Of a stretch of DNA of 43,324 nt, positions 26,214-34,678 are shown piece after piece; the stretch's first letter is position 1; every line of letters begins with the position of its first letter. The translations under genes were made by a program, and so were the position numbers. Under the pieces are notes generated by a model that was not told the origin of the DNA, did no database searches, and was given only the letters and a program-made list of their open reading frames with translations. Origin of the DNA: Acidobacteriota bacterium (GTDB lineage: Bacteria; Acidobacteriota; Terriglobia; Terriglobales; Acidobacteriaceae); contig JABDHA010000032.1 in assembly GCA_013285705.1 (NCBI GenBank), positions 1 through 43,324 of the forward strand, written 5' to 3'.

Positions 26214-26291
26214 GGTTCCCCCTAGGATCGCTTTGCCGATTTTGCCTCTTCATTTTAGGCAAGACGACGAGGCGGGTCAGCAGAGGGTGTG

Positions 26292-26342
26292 TGTCAACAA
26301 TATCGACAACATCGCTGCAGAATGTCAACAATATTGTCGTCG
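26292..26342. promoter_or_regulatory. candidate operator sites b and c (divergent control region)
   Basis: Two elements share TGTCAACAATAT, starting at 26292 and 26323. They are 31 bp apart (three turns) and both continue into imperfect inverted repeats (TGTCAACAATATCGACA for b). They lie between the secreted protein gene and the transketolase operon, directly upstream of the promoter at 26351-26379. They are the strongest tandem copy of the motif also found at 25371, 32638 and 34679-34766. Confidence 0.65.
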
Positions 26343-26350
26343 ATCTTGTA

Positions 26351-26379
26351 TTGACATGAATGAACACCTCTTCTATAAC
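26351..26379 (+). promoter_or_regulatory. sigma-70-type promoter of the transketolase operon
   Basis: TTGACA (26351-26356) and TATAAC (26374-26379) are separated by exactly 17 bases, a near-consensus housekeeping promoter about 100 bp before the transketolase start. The two TGTCAACAATAT elements sit immediately upstream. Predicted, not measured. Confidence 0.65.
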
Positions 26380-26481
26380 GGTCCTTGCTTGTGCGGACGT
26401 ACTCTGAGCACTAGTGCGCAAAGTGCGAATGTGTCAGATCAATCATCCTGATTCGTCAGAGTGAACAAGGCGTGAGTTTTT

Positions 26482-27354
26482 ATGAGCGGTGGAACAGATG
26501 TTTCGACAACAGCAACGAGCATTACGTCGCTGCAGCTTCATGCTCTCTCGTTGCGAAGACATGTTCTCCGGATGGCAGAGCGGGTAGGCCAGGGTTACGT
26601 CGGCCAGGGCCTGGGAATAGCCGATCTGCTAACCGTCCTGTATTTCAGAGAGATGAAGTACGACCCGCATAATCTTGCGTGGCCGGATCGCGATCGCTTT
26701 CTCCTTTCTATTGGACACTACTCAATCGGATTGTATGCGGCTCTGGCGGAGGCCGGCGTAATCACGGTCGATGAGCTTGATACCTATGGGGCAGATCAAT
26801 CGAGACTTGAAATGGCCGGTAGTGAAGTTACGCCCGGATTCGAGATGACTGGAGGCTCGCTCGGTCACGGTCTCGGGCAGGCTGTGGGTATGGCGTTGGG
26901 CGTACGCCTGGACGGAAGATCCTCCCGGATATTCAATCTTCTTTCGGATGGGGAACTTCAGGAAGGCTCGACCTGGGAGGCGGCGATGTCCGCTGCCCAC
27001 TATCGTCTCGACCATCTCTTCGCTTTTATTGACTGCAATGATCAACAAGCTGACGGGCCGCCGCGGCAGGTTCTCACGATAGAGCCTGTGCACAGCAAAT
27101 GGGAGGCCTTTGGTTGGGATACGCAACGCATTAACGGCAACGACATACACGCGATTGTCAACGCTATCGATGCGGCCAGGAAGATCACCGGTAAGCCTCA
27201 TGCGATCGTTCTCGACACTCTGATGGGGAAGGGCGTGCGCACGTTCGAGGAACGGGACAAAAATCATTTCATCCGAGTCGAGCCCGATGAGTGGCGGTTA
27301 GCTCGCGAACAGCTTGAGGAAAACGCTCAACTGAAAACCAAGAGGACCGCATGA
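26482..27354 (+). CDS. transketolase, N-terminal (TPP-binding) subunit
   Basis: This is the first half of a split transketolase, 290 residues, cytosolic. It carries the diphosphate-binding domain: HVLRMAERVGQGYVGQGLGIADLLTVLYF, then DRFLLSIGHYSIGLYAAL and GGSLGHGLGQAVGMALG. The metal/TPP motif LLSDGELQEGSTWEAAMSAAHYRLDHLFAFIDCND is near residues 155-190. AAGGCGTGAG precedes the ATG. Its stop overlaps the start of the second subunit (ATGA), ensuring paired synthesis. Split transketolases are often dedicated to special pathways rather than the pentose phosphate cycle, for example apulose-4-phosphate or sulfosugar routes. The enolase-superfamily genes behind it support a catabolic role, with substrate unknown. 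Confidence 0.92.
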   Translation: MSGGTDVSTTATSITSLQLHALSLRRHVLRMAERVGQGYVGQGLGIADLLTVLYFREMKYDPHNLAWPDRDRFLLSIGHYSIGLYAALAEAGVITVDELDTYGADQSRLEMAGSEVTPGFEMTGGSLGHGLGQAVGMALGVRLDGRSSRIFNLLSDGELQEGSTWEAAMSAAHYRLDHLFAFIDCNDQQADGPPRQVLTIEPVHSKWEAFGWDTQRINGNDIHAIVNAIDAARKITGKPHAIVLDTLMGKGVRTFEERDKNHFIRVEPDEWRLAREQLEENAQLKTKRTA

Positions 27355-28346
27355 GCGTCTCAGCGCCGAAAACGGGTGTCACGGGCAACATTCTTAGCTC
27401 CGATATCTATGGAGCGGAGCGAACGGCAGCAGCTCCTTTCGGAGAGGCGCTAATTCGTGAGGCGGAAACTAATCCGCGCATTGTGGGACTTACCGCAGAT
27501 CTCGGCAAATACACCGATATCCACCTGTTCGCGAATCGCTTTCCCGAGCGATTTTTTCAAATCGGCATGGCCGAGCAAAATCTGATTAGCGTCGCTGCGG
27601 GCCTGGCGCGGACCGGATTCATACCTTTTGCCACGACATACTGCGTATTTGCAACCCGCCGTGCGTATGACTTCATTGCTATCGGTGCTGCGTTGGGCAG
27701 CGCCAATGTCAAGATTATTGCCGGACTTCCGGGTTTGACCACCGGCTACGGTGGAACACACCAGGGCATAGAAGATCTGGCTCTGATGCGCTCTATACCA
27801 AACCTTACGGTCATCGATCCGTGCGATGCGACCGAGTTGAGTCAGGCCGTTTCAGCGATCGCCCGCCATGAAGGACCTGTCTACCTGCGTCTGCTCAGGG
27901 GTCAGGTCCCTGTCGTCTTTGATCCGGACGCATATCAGTTCGAAATCGGCCAAGCCAGGCTACTATCCGAAGGGACCGACGTGGCGATCATTAGCACTGG
28001 TCTGATGACAGCCAGGGCTCTCAAAGCCGTAGCACAGCTCAGCGGCAGCGGTGTGAGCGCGGCCCTGCTGCATGTGAGCACGCTTAAGCCCTTCGATACC
28101 GAGGCGGTCCTGGCTCTCGTGCGCCGAGTCCCGCGGGTTGTCACGGCCGAGAATCATTTCACAACGGGCGGATTGGCGAGCGCGGTTGCAGACGCCACAG
28201 TGGATGCCGGAGTACCAATTCACCTGAAGCGCGTCGGGATTCCGAATTGCTTCTGCGAGAGCGGCTCCATCCCTTACCTTGTCCAACGTTATCGAATGGA
28301 CTCAGAAGATATTGCCGCCGCAGCTTTGGAGATGATTCATAAGTAG
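27351..28346 (+). CDS. transketolase, C-terminal (pyrimidine-binding) subunit
   Basis: This is the second half of the split transketolase, 331 residues. The pyrimidine-binding domain opens with APFGEALIREAETNPRIVGLTADLGKYTDI. The segment FPERFFQIGMAEQNLISVAAGLARTGFIPFATTYCVFATRRAYDFI holds the Glu that activates the cofactor thiazolium (in GMAEQN). GLTTGYGGTHQGIEDLALMRSIPNLTVIDPCDATE is typical of this subunit class. The transketolase C-terminal domain follows (LLSEGTDVAIISTG, VVTAENHFTTGGLASAV). It is translationally coupled to the first subunit by ATGA. The next gene, a dehydratase, starts 36 bp downstream. Confidence 0.93.
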   Translation: MSVSAPKTGVTGNILSSDIYGAERTAAAPFGEALIREAETNPRIVGLTADLGKYTDIHLFANRFPERFFQIGMAEQNLISVAAGLARTGFIPFATTYCVFATRRAYDFIAIGAALGSANVKIIAGLPGLTTGYGGTHQGIEDLALMRSIPNLTVIDPCDATELSQAVSAIARHEGPVYLRLLRGQVPVVFDPDAYQFEIGQARLLSEGTDVAIISTGLMTARALKAVAQLSGSGVSAALLHVSTLKPFDTEAVLALVRRVPRVVTAENHFTTGGLASAVADATVDAGVPIHLKRVGIPNCFCESGSIPYLVQRYRMDSEDIAAAALEMIHK

Positions 28347-28381
28347 CGCCGGACACGTCTATTTCCGGATTAGGTAATTGA

Positions 28382-29578
28382 ATGAAGATCACCTCGATTG
28401 AGACGATCTCGGTTAACGCTGGTTGGAAGAACTGGTTGTTTGTACGGGTCTCCACCGACAGCGATCTGCATGGCATCGGTGAAGGAACTCTGAACGGTTT
28501 CATTCGCACAACCGAGGCTGCAATTCGTGAGTTGGAGCATCTGGTAATCGGCCAGGATCCACGACAGGTGAACGCTCTGTCCAAACGTCTGATGGACAGC
28601 GTCTCCCTCGATGGAGGCCATATTCACCGGACTGCGTCGGCTGCGATTGAGGTAGCTTGTTGGGATATCCTCGGCAAGTCGCTGGGTGTTCCCATTTATC
28701 AGCTACTCGGGGGCAAGGTTCGAGAGTCAGTCCTGGGCTATGCAAATGGCTGGTACCGGACGGAGAGATCTCCGCAAGCGTTTGTGGAAGCCGCAGAGGA
28801 GGTTGTCGCCAGGGGTTTTCATGCGCTCAAGCTCGATCCCTTTGGAACCTCACGTGACTTCATCGAAAGTGACGAGCTCGAGATCGCATATGAGATCGTG
28901 GCGGCGTTGCGCTCTCGATTCGGCCGCGACATGCGAATACTCATCGATGTTCATGCGAGGTTCTCCGAAGTCGACGCCTTACTTGCAGCCAGAAAGCTGG
29001 CGCCACTCGACATCTATTGGTGGGAAGAGCCTACAACCCGCGAGCGAGAATCGCCGGCGAACTTTGTTGCGTCACAGTGCCCTATCCGAGTGGCCACCGG
29101 AGAGATGTATGATACCGTCGGTCAGTTCTATACCCTCGCGTCCGGAGGTGCAGTCAACATCTTTCAGCCGGAACCCATGAGCCTGGGCGGGATTACCAAC
29201 ACATTAGCCGTCGCCCACCTTGCGATGGCACATGGCAGCGTTATCGCGCCGCACCAGAGCGGTGGACCAGTCGCAACCGCCGTCTGCTTGCAACTCGCAG
29301 CAGCCGTGCCAAACTTTCTCATCCAGGAGCACTTTGATCCCTTTAATGAACTCTGGACCAGGGATCTTGTCACCTGGGCTCCCACAATTGATGCGGTGAA
29401 CGGACACCTGAGCTTGCCGAACGGAGCCGGGCTTGGCGTGGACCTCAACTTAGATCTAGCCAGGCAACATCCGTACGATCCGTATTCATATCTCAACGTC
29501 CACAAGGACGGATGGGAAAGGCGTTTGGGTCAGAGCACATTCCGTCCGCCAGTTGAGAACAGTAGGAGCGGGCAATAG
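28382..29578 (+). CDS. mandelate racemase/enolase superfamily dehydratase (galactonate dehydratase-like)
   Basis: This cytosolic Mg-dependent enzyme of 398 residues abstracts the proton next to a sugar-acid carboxylate and eliminates water to give a 2-keto-3-deoxy acid. The N-terminal capping domain (MKITSIETISVNAGW) precedes a beta/alpha barrel. Metal ligands are Asp 189 (LIDVHARF), Glu 215 (WWEEP) and Glu 241 (ATGEMYD). The acid/base groups are His 191 and His 291 (APHQSGGP), with K150-L-D152 in the KxK/KxD position. This layout matches galactonate/gluconate-type dehydratases more than muconate cycloisomerases. It follows the transketolase subunits closely, probably in one operon. The precise sugar acid cannot be told. 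Confidence 0.88.
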   Translation: MKITSIETISVNAGWKNWLFVRVSTDSDLHGIGEGTLNGFIRTTEAAIRELEHLVIGQDPRQVNALSKRLMDSVSLDGGHIHRTASAAIEVACWDILGKSLGVPIYQLLGGKVRESVLGYANGWYRTERSPQAFVEAAEEVVARGFHALKLDPFGTSRDFIESDELEIAYEIVAALRSRFGRDMRILIDVHARFSEVDALLAARKLAPLDIYWWEEPTTRERESPANFVASQCPIRVATGEMYDTVGQFYTLASGGAVNIFQPEPMSLGGITNTLAVAHLAMAHGSVIAPHQSGGPVATAVCLQLAAAVPNFLIQEHFDPFNELWTRDLVTWAPTIDAVNGHLSLPNGAGLGVDLNLDLARQHPYDPYSYLNVHKDGWERRLGQSTFRPPVENSRSGQ

Positions 29579-29609
29579 CTTCGATCACATCACGGGAAGA
29601 ACTTATTCG

Positions 29610-30422
29610 ATGAAAGAAAACATAGATCTGGCACAACGCATTGCTTCGAAGCAGGTCCCTGACAACCATGTTTCATCCTGGTGGCTGGGCGGATCCGGTT
29701 TTGTATTCAAGACCCACCTCGGCACTCTTGTTTGCATCGATCCATATCTTTCCAACTGCGTAGAATCGATGTTCGGTAGAAAGCGCGCGTTTCCGGCACC
29801 AATCGCGATAGATGATCTTCGTGCCGATGCGATCATCTCAACTCACTGGCATGAAGATCATCTGGATCCGGGATCCATTCCCGCCGTTGCTCGCAACAAT
29901 CGGAACGCAAAGTTGATCATGCCGCCCAGTGCGATGGCGCGAGCTGTGAGCTGGGACATCCCTCGATCACAAATCATTCCCTTTGTGCCAGGAGAACCTA
30001 TACATCTGAAAGACGTCACGATCGACGCGACGCCCGCCCGCCACGAAGCTGGCGTAGCCGGCTGGGAGGTGCCTGACGCCGTCGGCGTTTTGCTTCAGGT
30101 CGGAGAACTCAAAATCTATCACTGCGGTGACACTGAATATGATGTGCGTCTACGGCGGCTCAAATCCCACGCGCCTCACGTAGCAATGCTCTGCATCAAC
30201 GGAGTCGGCGGAAACATGGATGCACACGAGGCCGCTTTGCTTGCATGGCAGCTGGGATCGGACAAAGTAATTCCGATCCATCATTTGCTTTGGGCTGATC
30301 GGAGTGACAGTGCTGATGAAACACTCGATCCAGCACTCTTTGTCGATACCTACAAGCGTCTGGGAGGCAAAGGGACCGCGATTATCCCTGAAGTGGGTGA
30401 AGAGATTGATTTCGAAGCCTGA
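29610..30422 (+). CDS. UlaG-like MBL-fold lactonase
   Basis: This metal-dependent hydrolase of the L-ascorbate-6-phosphate lactonase (UlaG) type has 270 residues. It opens with WWLGGSGFVFKTHLGTLVCIDPYLSN. The metal motif is STHWHEDHLDP (near residue 90), followed by TPARHEAGV, YHCGDTEYD and the closing VIPIHH. ATG 29610 is preferred over a TTG at 29553 that lies inside the dehydratase gene, because GGGAAGA precedes it by nine bases and homology starts here. It is last in the operon transketolase-transketolase-dehydratase-lactonase. It may open a sugar lactone (or lactone phosphate) made by one of the SDR dehydrogenases before dehydration. Substrate inferred, not shown. Confidence 0.87.
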   Translation: MKENIDLAQRIASKQVPDNHVSSWWLGGSGFVFKTHLGTLVCIDPYLSNCVESMFGRKRAFPAPIAIDDLRADAIISTHWHEDHLDPGSIPAVARNNRNAKLIMPPSAMARAVSWDIPRSQIIPFVPGEPIHLKDVTIDATPARHEAGVAGWEVPDAVGVLLQVGELKIYHCGDTEYDVRLRRLKSHAPHVAMLCINGVGGNMDAHEAALLAWQLGSDKVIPIHHLLWADRSDSADETLDPALFVDTYKRLGGKGTAIIPEVGEEIDFEA

Positions 30423-30496
30423 TATTAGATGAAGGGCGTGGCACCGGCTTTACCGGCTTGATAGTCATCGCCGTCTTGCTCGCGCTTTGAGATCCA

Positions 30497-31684
30497 TCAG
30501 GCAACGCTGGTTCGGGTAGAGATACCTGATTCCGCCAGGAACGCGGGATTGAGCCGTGTGCCGAGGCCGGGACCATCCGGAGCGGTGGCCATTCCCTCCT
30601 CGATCCGAACGTTGTCCGTGTAAACCGATCTGTACCAGCCTTCGTAGAAGCCGCGTACTGTTTCTAAGATCATGGCGTTGGGGCTTGCTGCACAGAGATG
30701 CAGATTCGCGCAAATCGTAACGAGTCCGGTGCAATCGTGAGGCGCGATCGGCAGATGGAACGAGTCAGCAAGAATAGCGATCTTGTGTCCTTCTGTGATT
30801 CCTCCGGTCCAGACCAGATCCGGCATGATGATGTGCGCAGCGCGGGCCTCAAGCACTTGCCTGTAAGCATATCTTGTAAAGAGACGCTCGCTGACGCTGT
30901 GCGGAACACGCGTTTCGGCAGCCAGCCTGGACAGATCGGCGGAGCTCTCCGGCTTCATCATGTCTTCCATCCACAGCACGTCATACGGTTCCAGAGCTCT
31001 GGCGATCTTGATGGCGCAATTCAGGTCCCAGCGGGAGTGGCCTTCTATCAAGATCTCTATATCTCTGCCGACAGCGTTTCGAATTTCTTTCACGACACTA
31101 AGCCCGGCGTCCAGGTCCCTCAACGATAGAAACGAACCGGAAGGTCCCATGGATAAGTATCCAGCCGGTCCGGCTAGTGCCGTCGACTCCAATTTCGGCG
31201 CGAAACGGTCCCAGGGCCACACCTTCATTGCCCTAATGCCCTGCGCAATTAAATCCTTGGCCAAAGCACCTGGCCGCTCCATAAAATTTTCCTGGTCCCG
31301 GTAAATCTCTGTATCGACGCAGGTGTTGTAGATGGGAATCGTGTCTCTCAGTTTGCCACCGAGCAGTTGATAGATCGGCTCACCGGTCTTCTGTCCCAGA
31401 AGGTCCCAAAGTGCGATATCAACAGCGGAAAGAGCGCGCATCTCCGCTCCGGCGTGACCAAAAAAATTGCAGTAGCTGAAGACCTGGTCCCAGATGCTCT
31501 CTGGAGAGCAGTCTGCGCGGTTGAGAAGAAAGGCTGCGATTACATCATGGATTACTGATTCGACGGCGGCGGGCAGATAGAAGGTTTCCCCTAACCCGAC
31601 CAGCCCGTTTTCCGAATAGAGTTGTACCCAGAGAAGATTCGGTAACCGACCGTGGCGAATTGTTTCAACCTTAGTTATTCTCAA
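30497..31684 (-). CDS. mandelate racemase/muconate lactonizing enzyme family dehydratase
   Basis: This is a second enolase-superfamily protein, 395 residues, only distantly like the one at 28382. Barrel features are Lys 154 (MKVWPWD), Glu 214 with His 216 (IEGHSRWD), Glu 240 (WMEDM) and Glu 267 (SERLFT). The terminal acid/base pair is His 316-Asp 317 (APHDCTG). A Glu as first metal ligand, paired with His two residues on, differs from the Asp of the first enzyme. That suggests a different substrate or opposite stereochemistry. It is convergent with the lactonase and about 90 bp downstream of the SDR at 31778 on the same strand, with which it probably forms an operon. Confidence 0.88.
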   Translation of the reverse strand: MRITKVETIRHGRLPNLLWVQLYSENGLVGLGETFYLPAAVESVIHDVIAAFLLNRADCSPESIWDQVFSYCNFFGHAGAEMRALSAVDIALWDLLGQKTGEPIYQLLGGKLRDTIPIYNTCVDTEIYRDQENFMERPGALAKDLIAQGIRAMKVWPWDRFAPKLESTALAGPAGYLSMGPSGSFLSLRDLDAGLSVVKEIRNAVGRDIEILIEGHSRWDLNCAIKIARALEPYDVLWMEDMMKPESSADLSRLAAETRVPHSVSERLFTRYAYRQVLEARAAHIIMPDLVWTGGITEGHKIAILADSFHLPIAPHDCTGLVTICANLHLCAASPNAMILETVRGFYEGWYRSVYTDNVRIEEGMATAPDGPGLGTRLNPAFLAESGISTRTSVA

Positions 31685-31777
31685 GCGGCACCCATCTTAC
31701 CATCGAAAGTACCGATGCAGACGACAGTCATTTCCAGATCGTGAGTATCGTCAACCAGACACCTCGTAGCGGTGGCA

Positions 31778-32572
31778 TCAATCAATTTCCAATCCACCCG
31801 AGATATTCAGGCGATTTGCTGTAACATACGACGCCGCCTGCGTCGCCAGCCACACGATTCCTTCAGCAACTTCTTCAGGATCAGTGCGTCGCCGCATCGG
31901 AATATCGACTGTCCGAGACTGAATGTAGCTCTTTAAGTCGACTCCCATGGCAGCAGCATTCGACTCCTCGGTGATGCGCTGCATTGGAGTATCCATTCTG
32001 CCTGGTGCAATCGCATTCACTGTAATTCCATACGGCCCAAGATTGGCTGCGGCTGTACGAGTGATGTAGTCGACAGCTGCCTTTGATGTCGCGTATGAGG
32101 TGTAGTTCGTCAGTGTCATTCGTGTTCCCGGCGAAGACACGTTGATGATTCTCCCCCCGCCTGCTGTCTTCATCACGCGGGCTGCGGCCTGCAAGAGAAA
32201 AAACAGCGCCTTCACGTTTACTGCGAACACCTTGTCCCACTCGCTTTCAGTGACGTCGAGCAGAGCCTCCACTGAAGATACTGCCGCATTGTTGACCAAA
32301 ACGTTGAGGCTCCCAAAGTGCTTCATCGTGCTCTCTACGATGGCCTGGGGCGCTCCGGCTTCTGCGATGTTGGCTACGATGCCTGTGCATTCGACGCCAC
32401 CCTGATTGCGTAGTTCTGCAACGGTCTCGTTCAACAAAAGCTCATTCAGATCCACCATGGCCACCCTGGCGCCGCGACGCCCGAAGGCAAAGGAGCTCGC
32501 CTTGCCTAGCCCCTGGGCTGCCCCAGTCACAAGAACTGTCTGCCCCTTAAAAGAAGAAGAATCTGAATTCAT
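31778..32572 (-). CDS. SDR-family NAD(P)-dependent oxidoreductase (dehydrogenase 1)
   Basis: This classical short-chain dehydrogenase has 264 residues. The Rossmann motif TGAAQGLG is near residue 17, NNAAVSS near 95, the catalytic Ser in INVSSPG near 145 and Tyr-x-x-x-Lys in YTSYATSK near 161. The C-terminal ANRLNISGGLEI closes the fold. ATG 32572 is chosen over a longer frame to 32821, because the upstream extension is not SDR-like and would run through the palindrome at 32638-32657. It is divergent from a second SDR gene, sharing that palindrome. It likely oxidises a sugar (or sugar alcohol) to a lactone or keto sugar in the same pathway as the dehydratases. Substrate unknown. Confidence 0.88.
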   Translation of the reverse strand: MNSDSSSFKGQTVLVTGAAQGLGKASSFAFGRRGARVAMVDLNELLLNETVAELRNQGGVECTGIVANIAEAGAPQAIVESTMKHFGSLNVLVNNAAVSSVEALLDVTESEWDKVFAVNVKALFFLLQAAARVMKTAGGGRIINVSSPGTRMTLTNYTSYATSKAAVDYITRTAAANLGPYGITVNAIAPGRMDTPMQRITEESNAAAMGVDLKSYIQSRTVDIPMRRRTDPEEVAEGIVWLATQAASYVTANRLNISGGLEID

Positions 32573-32637
32573 ATCGATGCAAATAGAGCTGAACCCGCTC
32601 CGGGGAAAGCAAATCCTAGCACAGGATACCAGCCTAA

Positions 32638-32657
32638 TGTCAACTATCTTGTTGACA
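32638..32657. promoter_or_regulatory. candidate operator site d (perfect-arm palindrome between the two SDR genes)
   Basis: TGTCAACTATCTTGTTGACA has perfect 7-bp arms around a 6-bp centre. Each arm contains TTGACA on the outward-facing strand, so it can hold the -35 elements of both divergent SDR promoters. TATAGA follows on the plus strand at 32673-32678 (spacing 15, short). A bound regulator would block both. Confidence 0.65.
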
Positions 32658-32764
32658 GTTGTAGGGTCGGGATATAGATTTCCTGACGTATTGCAGCTGC
32701 TGACGCACGCATCGACTCCAAGTTGAACAGAGAGTCGGACCAGGCTCGCCGGTACTCCGTCTAA

Positions 32765-33589
32765 ATGCCTGGTCACAAGCATCACGCTAAAATCGATCCG
32801 AGGATTCAAGTGACTGAACAAGCAAAATTAGCGCAAACGACTGTAGCAATTTCCGGAGGATGCGGGGATATTGGTCAGGCCGTCGCGCGGCGACTTATAG
32901 AGGATGGCGCCAGGGTCATTCTTCTGGATCGAAGCCCGGAAGACCTGCTTTCGGCCGATCTCGCCAACAACACAAAAGTGAGTTATCTACGCTGCGATGT
33001 TACCGACCGCGATGCTGTTCAGTCGGCTTTGACGGAGGCTCTGAAGAGCCATGGTCGTCTGGATGTGGCAATCGCAAACGCGGGCATGGTCACGAATGAG
33101 CCGTTTCTTCAGGTAAATCCTGCAAACCTGAAAGCAACGATGGAGGTCAACTTTTACGGAGCATTCAATGTTGCTCAATTGGCGGCGAGATTGATGGTTT
33201 CTCAAGAGCCGCTTCACGGAGTCCGCGGCAAGGTCCTCTTCACCGGAAGCTGGGTGCAAGACATGCCGTTCCCCAACGGTACTTCTTACATTTGCAGCAA
33301 ATCTGCGGTCAAAATGATGGCCATGGTCATGGCCCAGGAGCTTGCTACTCAGGGTATACGCGTTAACATTGTGGCTCCGGGTATCGTATATGCCGGTCTC
33401 AGCAAAAAACTGCACGATGCGCAACCGGACTTCCGCGAGCGTGTATCAGCAGCGATTCCACTTAACGAGATGCAAACCGCAGAATCAGTTGCCGACGGCT
33501 TCGCGTTCCTGTGCAGCAAGGACTCCGACTACATGACGGGCTCAACGCTTCTTATCGACGGAGGGGCCACACTGGTCAAGAGGACTTAG
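32765..33589 (+). CDS. SDR-family oxidoreductase (dehydrogenase 2)
   Basis: This short-chain dehydrogenase has up to 274 residues. The variant Rossmann motif SGGCGDIG replaces the usual TGxxxGxG (Ser and Cys are unusual there). It has ANAG near residue 106, the Ser region FTGSW near 157, YICSK as the Tyr-x-x-x-Lys, and the late SDYMTGSTLLIDGG. Neither ATG 32765 nor GTG 32810 has a strong Shine-Dalgarno; GAGG at 32801-32804 slightly favours GTG 32810, which would remove the non-homologous first 15 residues. It is divergent from dehydrogenase 1 across the palindrome and convergent with the GntR gene. It probably works on a related intermediate. Confidence 0.85.
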   Translation: MPGHKHHAKIDPRIQVTEQAKLAQTTVAISGGCGDIGQAVARRLIEDGARVILLDRSPEDLLSADLANNTKVSYLRCDVTDRDAVQSALTEALKSHGRLDVAIANAGMVTNEPFLQVNPANLKATMEVNFYGAFNVAQLAARLMVSQEPLHGVRGKVLFTGSWVQDMPFPNGTSYICSKSAVKMMAMVMAQELATQGIRVNIVAPGIVYAGLSKKLHDAQPDFRERVSAAIPLNEMQTAESVADGFAFLCSKDSDYMTGSTLLIDGGATLVKRT

Positions 33590-33619
33590 GAATTGGGATT
33601 CCACCCTTGAAGGTTCTAT

Positions 33620-34384
33620 TTAGCTTGCGCCTCTCGATAACCGTGATTGCCGGGTGGCGCTGCCGTCTTTGGAATTGCTGGACCAGCCATGCAAAGCGAA
33701 TGGAGGGAACGGCAAGATCCGATCAAACGTTTGTGTGTACACTTCGGAAAAATATCGCTCGACCTCCTCCTCAATCTTCGCTATCGGGGTCCTCAGCAGC
33801 ATCTTCACATACCGCTCATGATGTTCAAGACGACGGCCCATCGGCACCTGAGATGAATAGGCGCGGGCAATCATAAAGATGTAGGGATTCATTACCTGAT
33901 TCAACGTGCCGTAGAGAAGCGGCTGGTTGGATGCCTTCCAGATCGTGCGATGAAGGTCCATATCGGCGTGAAAAAATCGCTCTTCACTGTTCTTGTCCGT
34001 GGCAGCTTTTAGTCTCTTCAGTACAGGCTCAAGCACGGTAGAGGGATCAAAAGATGGGTCTTCCCTCATGTAGCGAGCACAAAGACCCTCGAGTTTGGCC
34101 CGCATGCGAAAGACGACCCCAATCTCGGCCGGAGAAATGTCGCGGATAAATGTGCCACGCCGCGATGTAGTCACTACCAGGCCGTCACGCTCCAGCCTCA
34201 GCAGGGCTTCGCGCACAGGACCCCGGCTCACCTTCAATTCGCGGGCGAGATCCTCCTCAATGATTCGCTGCCGCGGTCGTAAGGTACCGGCATATATGGC
34301 TTTCCGCAGGTGCGCTTCCACCCTCTCACCCGCGGGCTCTCGCTCTTTCTTAGCAATACTCGTCTTCGGAGATCCCATAGACAT
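33620..34384 (-). CDS. GntR-family regulator with FCD effector domain
   Basis: This cytosolic DNA-binding repressor/activator of 254 residues has its N-terminal winged helix at about residues 20-85. That region reads HLRKAIYAGTLRPRQRIIEEDLARELKVSRGPVREALLRLERDGLVVTTSRRGTFI, the canonical GntR signature. The all-helical FCD domain follows (EIGVVFRMRAKLEGLCARYM, with metal-site residues in DMDLHRTIWKASNQ and HHERYVKMLL), which typically senses an organic or sugar acid. It sits amid sugar-acid catabolism genes and upstream of the TonB receptor. FCD regulators usually bind TTGT-rich palindromes, so the TGTCAAC/GTTGACA elements are its likely sites. No clear copy lies at its own start. Confidence 0.92.
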   Translation of the reverse strand: MSMGSPKTSIAKKEREPAGERVEAHLRKAIYAGTLRPRQRIIEEDLARELKVSRGPVREALLRLERDGLVVTTSRRGTFIRDISPAEIGVVFRMRAKLEGLCARYMREDPSFDPSTVLEPVLKRLKAATDKNSEERFFHADMDLHRTIWKASNQPLLYGTLNQVMNPYIFMIARAYSSQVPMGRRLEHHERYVKMLLRTPIAKIEEEVERYFSEVYTQTFDRILPFPPFALHGWSSNSKDGSATRQSRLSRGAS

Positions 34385-34678
34385 GCTAGATTAGCACACG
34401 GCCGTTTGACTCGGGCTCCGTGAACACCTGCGATAACGGTCTTTATTCGTCACCCAACAGATGCGCTCGACGACACTTTCGTCAGCAATCACGTTGACCA
34501 GTTACTCATCGGCACAAGTGCTCTTAAAAAGGCATGACCGGAATGCTGGTGCAGCCGCTAATGCTATTGCCTCGCTGAAAGCTGCCGAAGGCCGTCCCCG
34601 TGACCGTATCGACATCCCTTCAGTATGGAAACGCAGCTACTTTGGCGTGAACAAGCGTACACAAAAGTTCGTCACATT
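34385..34678. other. spacer between GntR and the TonB-receptor control region
   Basis: A plus-strand frame (34461-34775) is open here but lacks a ribosome-binding site, resembles no family and runs into the operator cluster, so it is not called. It presumably contains the GntR promoter. Confidence 0.4.

Noticed and set aside
31778..32821. Long version of SDR 1 starting at 32821
   Set aside because: The extra 83 residues are not SDR-like and would translate the palindromic control element. ATG 32572 begins right at the Rossmann fold.
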